A stretch of DNA of 64,000 nt. It comes from Solea solea. Lineage: Eukaryota; Chordata; Actinopteri; Pleuronectiformes; Soleidae. The translations under genes were made by a program, and so were the position numbers. The notes beneath the pieces were generated by a model. The model was not told where the DNA came from, ran no database searches, and was given only the letters and a program-made list of their open reading frames with translations. Each line of letters opens with the position of its first letter. Position 1 is the first letter of the stretch. Shown piece by piece: positions 24,132-33,795 of this stretch. The stretch is taken from positions 13,441,500-13,505,499 of the forward strand of contig NC_081141.1 of the NCBI RefSeq assembly GCF_958295425.1, given 5' to 3'.

Positions 24132-25668
24132 GAATGATGAGAACAGGTGAATGAATGATGAGGACAGGTGAATGAATGATGAGGACAGGTGAATGATGAG
24201 GACAGGTGAATGAATGATGAAGACAGGTGAATGAATGATGAGGACAGGTGAATGAATGATGAGGGCAGGTGAATGATGAGGACAGGTGAATGGATGATGA
24301 AGATAGGTGAATGATGAGGACAGGTGAATGAATGATGAGGACAGGTGAATGAATGATGAAGACAGGTGAATGAATGATGAGGACAGGTGAATGATGAGGA
24401 CAGGTGAATGAATGATGAAGACAGGTGAATGAATGATGAGGACAGGTGAATGAATGATGAGGGCAGGTGAATGATGAGGACAGGTGAATGGATGATGAAG
24501 ATAGGTGAATGATGAGGACAGGTGAATGAATGATGAGGACAGGTGAATGAATGATGAAGACAGGTGAATGAATGATGAGGACAGGTGAATGATGAGGACA
24601 GGTGAATGAATGATGAAGACAGGTGAATGAATGATGAGGACAGGTGAATGAATGATGAGGGCAGGTGAATGATGAGGACAGGTGAATGGATGATGAAGAT
24701 AGGTGAATGATGAGGACAGGTGAATGAATGATGAGGATAGGTGAATGATGAGGTCAGGTGAATGATGAGGACAGGTGAATGATGAGGACAGGTGAATGAA
24801 TGATGAAGACAGGTGAATGAATGATGAGGACAGGTGAATGATGAGGACAGGTGAATGAATGATGAAGACAGGTGAATGAATGATGAGGACAGGTGAATGA
24901 ATGATGAAGACAGGTGAATGAATGATGAGGACAGGTGAATGATGAGGACAGGTGAATGAATGATGAAGACAGGTGAATGAATGATGAGGACAGGTGAATG
25001 AATGATGAGGGCAGGTGAATGATGAGGACAGGTGAATGGATGATGAAGATAGGTGAATGATGAGGACAGGTGAATGAATGATGAGGACAGGTGAATGAAT
25101 GATGAAGACAGGTGAATGAATGATGAGGACAGGTGAATGATGAGGACAGGTGAATGAATGATGAAGACAGGTGAATGAATGATGAGGACAGGTGAATGAA
25201 TGATGAGGGCAGGTGAATGATGAGGACAGGTGAATGGATGATGAAGATAGGTGAATGATGAGGACAGGTGAATGAATGATGAGGATAGGTGAATGATGAG
25301 GTCAGGTGAATGATGAGGACAGGTGAATGATGAGGACAGGTGAATGAATGATGACAGGTAAATGAATGTAGAGGACAGGTGAATGAATGATGAAGACAGA
25401 TGAATGAATGATGAGGACAGGTGAATAACTGATGGGGACATGTGAATGAATGATGAGTACAGGTGAATGAATGATGAGGACAGGTGAATGAATGATGAAG
25501 ACAAGTGAATGGATGATGAGGATAGGTGAATGATGAGGACAGGTGAATGAATGATGACAGGTAAATGAATGTAGAGGACAGGTGAATGAATGATGACAGG
25601 TAAATGAATGTAGAGGACAGGTGAATGAATGATGAGGACAGCTGAATAAATGATGAGGACAGGTGAAT
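24132..25668. repeat. 1.5-kb minisatellite of 17- and 21-bp units
   Basis: Units are GATGAGGACAGGTGAAT (17) or the same plus GAAT (21), with GAGGAC/GAAGAC/GAGGGC/GAAGAT variants. The marker variant GAGGGC recurs at 24,261, 24,459, 24,657, 25,007 and 25,205, with 198-base spacing in three of four intervals. That indicates a higher-order unit of ten subunits (seven 21s and three 17s). The 3' end is more diverged. Long minus-strand open frames across it are repeat artefacts. Confidence 0.97.
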
Positions 25669-26309
25669 TGACACTCTCTGTGAGTGAGTGAGAAAGTTAA
25701 AGCATTTGTGACCTTTGACCCATTACATTATGTATTTACATATTTTATTTTGTAAGATTTGTCTTTAATTTAAAACAATTAATGTGAGATAATTATGTGT
25801 CCCCATGTTCTTTTAGCACTACAGAAGAAATAACTTTTAAACAAGTTACAATTTTTACTTTGACTTGAGTACTTTTTTAGACCAGTACTTTTACTTGAAC
25901 TGCAGTAAACTTTTATGGAAATAATCTTGAGTAGGATATCTCAGTACTCTTTCCACCTCTGGATAGGACAGATGGTTCAATTAATCTCAGTCAATAACTG
26001 GCTCTGTAAAGAACCTCTGATCTGGACTGTCGTGGACCACTATATTCTAATTTGTCCAGCCTCTGTTTTATAATGAACCACAAACATGCAAACAGCTGGA
26101 CCTCATACATCCGTGTCATGAAATGCAGTTCTTTCTCTCATTCACTCTCAAGTCTGTGAACCAGTATCGTGGCTTCTGTTTTGCCTGAGAGCAAAAACGC
26201 ATGCACGTGCATTATCTGCTTCAGCCAGAGACTGAATTAATTCTGTGGCAGTCAATGTAATCAGTCACCTCTGAATAAATGTATGTCGGTTTTTTTTTAA
26301 TCACTTTTC

Positions 26310-26310
<1 letters not shown>

Positions 26311-26349
<39 letters not shown>
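26311..26349. repeat. (CAG)13 trinucleotide repeat
   Basis: Thirteen uninterrupted CAG units on the plus strand. No surrounding exon is recognised; a 73-codon minus-strand frame crosses it as poly-Leu. Confidence 0.97.
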
Positions 26350-26350
<1 letters not shown>

Positions 26351-26858
26351 CTGAACTCTTGGTGCAGATAATTTGTCAGCCCCTGCTCTCCTGAACTATG
26401 GCGAACTCTAAATGTCCTGAATGCGCCCACTAAGTAACTCATTAAAACACATAGGAGATAATTCAGTGGAGGCCGAATTGAACCTTTTCTTCACATTTTC
26501 CCCACAGACCTAAGAAAGGTACTGGGTTTATTTTTAATTATTCTGTCAAATAAGTAACTGACTGTAACACTGGGATTTACCTTCACATTGTTTAAATTAG
26601 CTACAGTACAAGCTACAGTTAAACTTAAACGATGGATTAAAATGAACCAAACTTGCAATCATGAATAACCAACCTATAGTATCTTCAAGCTGCTTCTTGA
26701 TAAGACATAATCATAGCATTGGGTTTAGGGTTAGGCAACTGCTAACTCTGATACATTTACATTTTAGGGTTAAACTGAAATGTTGATCAATGTACACTAT
26801 CCCTTTTAAATAAATAAACTAAAAATAAAAAAATATTTAGACATGACTTACTACTGGC

Positions 26859-26923
26859 CTAACCCCGAACCTTAACTCTAACCCTTTCTAACTCTAACCT
26901 AACCCTAACCTGATCCTAACCAC
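26859..26923. repeat. degenerate telomere-like (CCCTAA)n
   Basis: CTAACCC and CCTAACCCTAACC units mixed with variants such as CTAACTCTAACC. Opposite-strand GGGTTTAGGGTTAGG occurs at about 26,720. Confidence 0.65.
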
Positions 26924-26951
26924 AAAACACAATGATATAAATACGAGACAC

Positions 26952-26973
26952 AACACACACACACACACACACA
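26952..26973. repeat. (CA)n microsatellite
   Basis: About 11 CA units. Confidence 0.95.
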
Positions 26974-27098
26974 CTGTTATTATATACTATCATTTCACAA
27001 CAATGTAATGTTTTCAAGTTGATATGGAGAAAAAAAAATCTGTTTACAGATCTTGTGGAGTTAATTTGAGGTTATTAAAAGCTTTTAAGGGTCTAAAT

Positions 27099-27453
27099 CA
27101 GCAGTTCTTAAACAACCTGAGAAAATAAAGTGCCATCATTATCTGCACCGTTAAAATATAATGGTGGAAACAGGTCGAGCAAAGTCAGCAAGGACTTTTC
27201 ACAGGAGGCAGATTTTTTTTTCCCAGTGAGATCATTTCCTCTCTCGTCATCCTCTTCTTCCTCACATATACTTCACCCACTGGTGTACTGATTGAGATGG
27301 AGCAAGAGATAAGGTGACTCTAATTATTAGCATTTTAAAATTCTTCAGCTCCACCCCTACCACATTACCCTGGTATATACACGAGAACAGTATTCCCGAT
27401 TTTCCTCCAAGTACCACCAGAGGAATGTCATGTACCACAGTTTGAGAACCATG
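27099..27453. mobile_element. non-autonomous hAT-like element
   Basis: The start CAGCAGTTCTTAAAC and the end GTTTGAGAACCATG are a degenerate terminal inverted repeat of the CAGNGGTTCTCAAAC type. Flanks GTCTAAAT and GCGCTAAA share a CTAAA core but are a weak target duplication. No coding capacity. Confidence 0.55.
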
Positions 27454-27699
27454 GCGCTAAAGTAAGCATTGCTTAGTGCCTAATATGATACTAAAATAAA
27501 TCTGGTGTGTAGTGGTTGATAGCTACATCAACTCTTTTCAACTCTTACAGCTTTACAGGCTTGACATCCTTTGCGAGAGCTAAATTTTACAGAGGGGTCC
27601 ATCTAACCCATGATGTTTTAGTGAAACTGACCAAGTAGATTTCAAGGATTTGTATTTGTCCTGAGAGTAAAACAGAACAGAATATGTATATAGGAAGGA

Positions 27700-28008
27700 A
27701 AATCCATCCATCCATCCATCCTCTACCGCTGTTTTCACCACATGAGGGTCCCGGGAGGTTCTGTGCCAATCTCAGCTGACATAGGGCGATAGGCGGGGTA
27801 CACCCTGGACAGATCGCCTGTCCACTGCGTGGCCACATAGAGATAAACAACCATCCACTCTCACATTCACATCAGTTTAGAGTGTCACATTTGCCTAATC
27901 CCCAAATCTGCATGTTTTTGGACTGTGGGAGGAAGCCAGAGAACCTGGAGACAACTTAGCACACACGGGGAGAACATGCAAACTCCATGCAGAAAGGCCC
28001 AGGAAGGA
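27700..28008 (-). mobile_element. SINE-like element
   Basis: Reverse orientation. The CCAT-repeat tail lies at the left (about 27,703-27,720), then CACATGAGGGTCCCGGGAGG, GCCAATCTCAGCTGACATAG, GGGTACACCCTGGACAG, GTTTTTGGACTGTGGGAGGA and ACACGGGGAGAACATGCAAA. The tRNA-like head is missing. Confidence 0.75.
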
Positions 28009-28854
28009 AAACATATAATGTCATTTTTTTAAAGAATATAGAAAACCATATAACACTATAATTTCACTGTCAAAACATAATCAAACAAGAGCCAACTATG
28101 GAATTTGCCAATGAGGCTTTCTGGCAGAAATCCCCAAAGGCAAACTTATCTCAACACTGAAGTTACTGAAAGCTTTAAACGAACCGTCTCCTGTCGAGAT
28201 GCACCGTGGGTAATGTGGCGGCCAGATTTTGACAGGGTGGAGAAAAAAAAAAACTTTCATCCTTTTCAAACTGTCCACTGTACGGCGGGCCGTGTTGACG
28301 GAGTTCAAGTGTTCAAATAGCATCAAAGAGCATCTGCTCATACTGTCGGGATCTTTGGGGGGAAAAAAACACCATCATTACATCAAAGCCCTGATACTGC
28401 AGCTGCAGGAAAAAATGTTATCAGAGCGTCGAAGCACTGAGCCAACAGACTGCGATCGTCTCTATTTACAATCCAGCCACCTGCTCTGGCGGCCTTTTCT
28501 AATCCCACTTCTCTTTCAGACATTGAATTCCTCCTGAGCACATCAGGGTCAAATAAAGAGATGACTTGCCACACCTAGTTTTTTTTGTCACCGCAAACAA
28601 ACCTCTCCAACTCACAACTCACTGCTCTCTGTCCCGTGTGACTCGCACCGGTTTCATTACTGGTGACAATCTGACAATGATTCAAAATGGAGATCTAAAA
28701 CATGGCCTCTGCTCTAAGTACTTAGCATTCAACAAGTTCATGACTCTTCTCTTTGGTGAAGATCTGATACATTTACGTCTTTGTTTCCCTGAAATGGTCA
28801 TTTGAGTAACTGCAAGTGCATTATTAGTTTTATATTATGGTGCTTTTCTCACTA
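28009..28854. other. intergenic, no gene seen
   Basis: No exon recognised. Confidence 0.65.
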
Positions 28855-29150
28855 TAAACTTCCATTAGGGATAGTAGTTTTTAGTACCTGCTCTGGTCAG
28901 AGGGTGTCGTCACTGGAAGAGTCATGAGCGCGACGTCCGACACAAGAGTGAAACGGGACAAAGCCGGACTGTAGAGCAGTTAAAAAGACTTACAAATCCT
29001 GAAAACATGCGCTCATCTCCAACATTTAGCAAGGAAATGTCTTAAATCTCATATTTAACAGAGGAGTCTGGTGTATTTAGCGACAGCACTGCGGTATTTC
29101 AGTCCGGTGACTGAGTCTGCGCTCGTGCAGGAAGTACTGCAATTGATTCA
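28855..29150. repeat. dispersed repeat, copy 1
   Basis: Shares TAGTACCTGCTCTGG-like sequence, GCGACGTCCGACACAAGA, and a stretch of nearly 40 identical bases (29,053-29,092, starting ATTTAACAGAGGAGTCTGGT) with 39,800-40,170, in the same order and orientation. Probably a non-autonomous DNA transposon. Confidence 0.7.
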
Positions 29151-30186
29151 GCTGCGCTGAAAACAACTGCTGATAAGTGAAACTCTCATTATAGAGAAAA
29201 GCAATTTTCTTTAAAAAAGCAATTTATCAAACGTGAATGTGAACATGTGAAAAAAAATAAAAATAGGTAAATAAAATGACAGACTACAAACACAACAGCT
29301 CGTGTTCTGCAGCCGAGCGTATAACCTTTCTGTTTTGGTTCACTCACTGCTCACCAAGTGTCACTTTAATCCACAGCAGGCAGTTTTCAGAGGAAAAGCT
29401 CCACTAATTGCTCAGCGTCACAGAGCAAACACACACAGTTATAGACACTGATTGAACACAAGAGAGCTTTTAGCAACTTAAGAGGAATATTCATTTTTGG
29501 AGTTTGGAGCAGATTGAAGGTGAATAATAAAACGAAAGTGACTATGACACAAGCAGAGACAAAATCTCTTGGTGCAACAGTTGTTTTTCTACATCAACTT
29601 CAAAGGTGATTATGCGTGCAATGTTTACAGCTTCTTTAAACTGCCTGCGGGTGGCAAAATATAACAATCTACTGAGAAATAAAATAAAAACGTTGCCAAC
29701 AATAAGGAATCTGGGAGCAGCCTTAGGCCAATGTGTTTTCGCACTGAGGATTACAGGTTTACATGGCCCTGCTCGTGATCTGATAACTGATAATCTGTTG
29801 GATCACTCACAGATGCAACCAATAAGAAAAGTTTAGATGGACCCATGTATGCAGATTACAAATGTCATGTCAGTTATTCTGCATGTTGTGCACCTGCTGG
29901 GTGTAGTTGGGACATCATCTATGTCACTTTCCCACTATGGCACAATTTCCCATGATTTGCTATTTTATATAGACTCATTTTATTCTAGACTTCCCTAATG
30001 ATATTTCTTTTTAATACATTGAGTGGTTTGCTCCCTATGTTTCTGTCCCTCTGCTCATTTCTCCCGGCCAAATGTCTTACCTTTCAGAAGCAATCACCTC
30101 ACCCACTCGAACCCACAGTGGCCTTATTCAATCCTCGGTTGGAAAGTGTCTTTGTGACTTCAGTTGATCCAGTGGCTTATTAGTAA
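29151..30186. other. intergenic, no gene seen
   Basis: May contain the 5' decayed part of the following LINE, but I could not recognise it. Confidence 0.55.
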
Positions 30187-30800
30187 ATGTCTTTTCTCGT
30201 GGTGACTTCAAATATGTTGCGACTGCGCTGTTATCTCTCGTGTGTTAATCACCACACAGGAACAAGATCGATAGAGGCTGGGGTCTACCACAACAGGGAG
30301 GACACTAGGTGTCGGCTTTGTAGTCTGTTGTCTGCCCCTGAGACCGTGCAGCGCATCACAGCAGGGTGTAAGAGGCTGGCTGGGAAACTGGTGGGAGAAC
30401 AACAAGAGCTAAGATCATGTGTGTTACAGAGTGAATGTTGTGTCACTGTGTAATTATTACAGCTATATTCCCTCTGTTATCACAATGTGGGTCTTTCACT
30501 AGTGATGGCTCATCAAGCTGACATGGTGGGCGTTGATAAACAGCAGAAGAGAGCAGAAATGATAGATGTGACAATGCCCAAGGGAGAGCAAGTTCAAGAA
30601 GAAGGGACAAGACAAGCTTGAGAAACACTGTAGTTCCAGTAGTGATATGAGCACTAGGGGCTGTAATCCCCCCCAAACTGGGAGAGTGGCTCCAACAGAT
30701 TCCAGGATCAACACCCGAGATCTCTGTGCAGAAAAGCACGCAGTCCTAAGAACAGTGAAGATACCTCACAGAACCCTCAGGCTCCTAGCCTGGACCTGAG
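30187..30800 (+). mobile_element. Rex6/R4-like LINE 3' fragment (REL endonuclease region)
   Basis: The plus strand reads TRSIEAGVYHNREDTRCRLC, then PETVQRITAGCKRLAGK, a C-x2-C..H..C zinc-knuckle wording. Further on it reads AHQADMVGVDKQQKRAEMID, resembling the PD..(D/E)xK region of a restriction-like endonuclease domain, with the Pro of PD replaced by Ala. The remainder (GGGCTGTAATCCCC... to GCTCCTAGCCTGGACC) matches the C-terminal end in decayed frames. Clade assignment is from memory. Confidence 0.65.
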
Positions 30801-31274
30801 ATTGGAGGAGACACAATGCCGTCCACTAGGACACATAGGCATGTAGACTAGAGAAGCTGAGTTTAGAATCTCCAACCAGGTTGGAAGACGACCTGCTTCA
30901 CCACTGAACACAGCAAATCTGACGGCAAACCAAATGTCCATCTTCTCCAAACCACGATCTCTAACTTTGCCTGTTTCAAACGCTGCTGCAAAAAAAAAAC
31001 CCTGAAAAACAAGCAAACAAACATTCATTAAAAAACAAACTCCAGCTCAAATCAATTCAACTCAAAGTCAATTGCTGGTGAATGTCTTTCTGCTCTGCCT
31101 GAATGAAATAATAGAAAGTGGTGGACATAACACAGATCTACATTAAATATGCAGTGGCCCCAGGGCAACAACATTTGTCTTTGATAAAAAGAAAAAAAGA
31201 AAAAGTTGTGTTATTGCCTGGTAAAATTTTTATATACTCACAAGCCATGCAACACCGAACTAAAGATGTGACAA

Positions 31275-31275
31275 C

Positions 31276-31307
<32 letters not shown>
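31275..31307. repeat. (AAT)n microsatellite
   Basis: About eleven AAT units. Confidence 0.95.
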
Positions 31308-31309
<2 letters not shown>

Positions 31310-31656
31310 TAAAATAATAATAAGATTTTGCGGTTGATCCTGTTGTTATTCCTTCATATCTCTCTTGTCCCCCCCACCATCATTTCCACTCTCCATATGT
31401 CCCCGTGCAACCCGACAAGTCCTGCTTCATCTCAACGATGCATAGAATATATATTGTGCCTCCGGAGGAGTGTGCTCACCTGCATCATCCTCCTCTGCAG
31501 AGTCTGGCACAGATACTCAGAGACTATACTATAGATGAAGGACGCTGCAGAGGACAGGTTTAAAGACAACAACAACAACAACAAAACAAAGCTCAATGTA
31601 AACTTCTTAATGTAAACACTTTAAGAAGGAACACTTATAACTTAAAAACGATATAG

Positions 31657-31677
31657 ATATATATATATATATATATA
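31657..31677. repeat. (TA)n microsatellite
   Basis: About ten TA units. Confidence 0.95.
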
Positions 31678-32004
31678 AATATAAAAAATATGCACATATT
31701 TTTTATATAAATAATGTTCAAAATCCTAAACCTGCCACATGCCGCACACATCGTTATGGGCGGAAAGAGAGAGGGAGAGCGAGAGAGACGCTGTGTTCCA
31801 CAAATGAGGCCGGTGGTCAACTCTCTTCTATTAAATTAGACCATTTCAGCAAGTATCCACTTGCACACACACTCGCTGACAATATGAGCGACGTTTAATT
31901 GGGGGTGAGGGAGACAGTCCCAGAGAGCCAATTTAGGTTAAAGACAAGGGAAAAAAGAGTCTGCAACCATGACTGCACCTCAACTCCAGTTGCACTGTGT
32001 AAGA

Positions 32005-32204
32005 NNNNNNNNNNNNNNNNNNNNNNNNNNNNNNNNNNNNNNNNNNNNNNNNNNNNNNNNNNNNNNNNNNNNNNNNNNNNNNNNNNNNNNNNNNNNNNNN
32101 NNNNNNNNNNNNNNNNNNNNNNNNNNNNNNNNNNNNNNNNNNNNNNNNNNNNNNNNNNNNNNNNNNNNNNNNNNNNNNNNNNNNNNNNNNNNNNNNNNNN
32201 NNNN
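32005..32204. other. assembly gap (200 N)
   Basis: Exactly 200 unknown bases, probably a nominal gap size. Open frames that cross it are meaningless. Confidence 0.99.
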
Positions 32205-33361
32205 TTTTGCCGTCGGGCACCTACAGTACAATGATTTGAATGAACATGTGTTCTTTTTTTGTAAAAAAAAAAGGAAAAGAAAAAAGAACAGAATAAAAAA
32301 AAAACAACCTTGCTGTGTGATGGCATATAGGACCCTGAATATTTGCCAGTAGCTATGCTTTCAAGCCTTCATATTCAGATCACACATATTTCAGACATTT
32401 CTGACTCTAATTAATCCCCCCCGTGAGAGCATTGATTTGTTTTCCTTTAAATGTGCATTCATTGCCCACTGTAAGTTCATACACTGAATAGATTTTCTCG
32501 CTGCTTCAAAGACAGAAGACACAGTGTCCCTGATTACCTGTGAGTGTAGATCTAAGGGAAGCGCGCTCAATAGATGAATTCACTGCATACCAGACTGAAA
32601 CATCACACACGACACAAGAAAGACAACGTCTATCTGTCCATCCATCCTCGACACTCTCAACTTTCAAAACCCTAATGCCACATTTCTACCACCTCATGAG
32701 ATAGATAAAGGTTTTGAAGGCTTCAGGCGGTTTTGTGATCCATACAGTATTGGCAGTCTGTCTTTCGGGGGCCACAGACGTGTACATTGATCCAATGCAG
32801 GTGGCAGAAGGTTAAACCCTGGACAGAAATCCAGCCGGTCCTCAGGACAACATATCGATTTAAGACCAGCGGAGACTTGGGACAGTTCAGCACCACTTTT
32901 GGAACAAAGCCAATTAAAACATGTAAATGTACAGTCAAAGACACGTGACATAAATCACCCTGCAGCAAAACAACACAAAACACAATCCCTGTTCATTTTA
33001 TAATCTGTTTTTCTTCTTTTTTCCCACTTCGAAAGTTTCACAGCTCCTGAAAATGATTGGATCTCAGGTGACAATTGGTTCCTGCTGTTGTTCCATCACC
33101 CCAGGATAAGCTATTTATATTTATATGAGGAACCAGGTCAGCTCTATGGAGACCAACTAATATCTATTGATTTTGGATGATGAGTGAAGGCTACAGCAGT
33201 TCTCAAGCACACTTGGAAGGGAAGGCTGAGGTGAGGGATATTCAGCTGCAACATGAAACTTCTCCAACAGATGGTACATTTTCCACCTTGTACCTTACTC
33301 TAAGTGTCTGTTTCTGCCTAATGAGGTGACGCCGCAAGGGACGAATCTGACTGAATGTGTC
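32205..33361. other. intergenic, no gene seen
   Basis: No exon or repeat recognised. Confidence 0.65.
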
Positions 33362-33538
33362 TAACAATCTGTCATGTTTTGATGGTGGGAGGAAACCGGA
33401 GAGCCCGGAGGAAACCCATGCAGACACGGCGAGAACATGCAAACCCCCACAGAGAAAGGTGCCAGACCAGGAATCGATCCCAACGCCTTCTTGCAGTGAG
33501 GCAACAGTGCTCACCACTGTGCCACCATGCCACTGTTC
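33362..33538 (-). mobile_element. tRNA-derived SINE-like element, 5' half
   Basis: In reverse orientation it carries an A-box-like GGCACAGTGGTGAGCA and a B-box-like GGGATCGATTCCTGG, then GTTTGCATGTTCTCGCCGTG and GGTTTCCTCCCACCATC. The 3' body is absent. Confidence 0.75.
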
Positions 33539-33582
33539 TGACACACTTCATGGCAATGTGGCAGTGTCAACTGAGGAAGGAG

Positions 33583-33795
33583 ACATCCATCCATCCTTCT
33601 TCTACAGCTTTATGCTCCACATTAGGGTCACAAGGAGCGCTGGTGCCAATCCTACTTGAAAAAAGTTAAAAGTGGGGGACAATTTACAGTGTCCAACTTG
33701 CCTAAACCCCAAATTTGTGTTTTTGGACTGTGAAAGGAAACCGAAGAACCTGGAGAACCCCCCCCACACACACATGCAAACTCCATGTGAGACAG
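33583..33795 (-). mobile_element. SINE-like element, 5'-truncated
   Basis: Reverse orientation. A CATCCATCC tail is followed by CCACATTAGGGTCACAAGG, GCCTAAACCCCAAATTTG and GTTTTTGGACTGTGAAAGGA. It is adjacent to the copy at 33,362-33,538. Confidence 0.7.

Larger units (their letters stand above)
23905..25961. mobile_element. non-autonomous hAT-like element with an internal minisatellite
   Basis: The left end CAGAGGTGGAAAGTAATCAA and the right end CTCTTTCCACCTCTG form terminal inverted repeats. Both arms carry the GTACTTTTACTT / CAGTACTTTTACTTGAAC wording of a very common fish element. The flanks GACAGGAC (23,897-23,904) and GATAGGAC (25,962-25,969) match at 7 of 8 positions, as expected for a hAT 8-base target duplication. 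No transposase is present. Most of its length is the tandem array at 24,132-25,668. Confidence 0.75.
25970..27090. other. intergenic, no gene seen
   Basis: Contains the CAG tract, telomere-like sequence and a CA microsatellite (separate entries). No exon recognised. Confidence 0.65.
30801..32004. other. intergenic, no gene seen
   Basis: An AAT microsatellite lies at 31,275-31,307 and a TA run at 31,657-31,677. No exon recognised. Confidence 0.65.

Noticed and set aside
24044..25674. Minus-strand open frames of 486 and 306 codons (SSFIHLSS / CPHHSFT repeats)
   Set aside because: They are the three frames of one minisatellite without stop codons. The 198-base higher-order period is a multiple of three, which keeps the frame open. 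No promoter, splice site or non-repeat domain.
26311..26349. CRISPR-like or coding repeat at the CAG tract and other short repeats
   Set aside because: These are ordinary eukaryotic microsatellites, with no spacer-repeat architecture and no exon.
31895..32352. Open frames spanning 31.9-32.35 kb
   Set aside because: They run through 200 unknown bases and have no content on either side.
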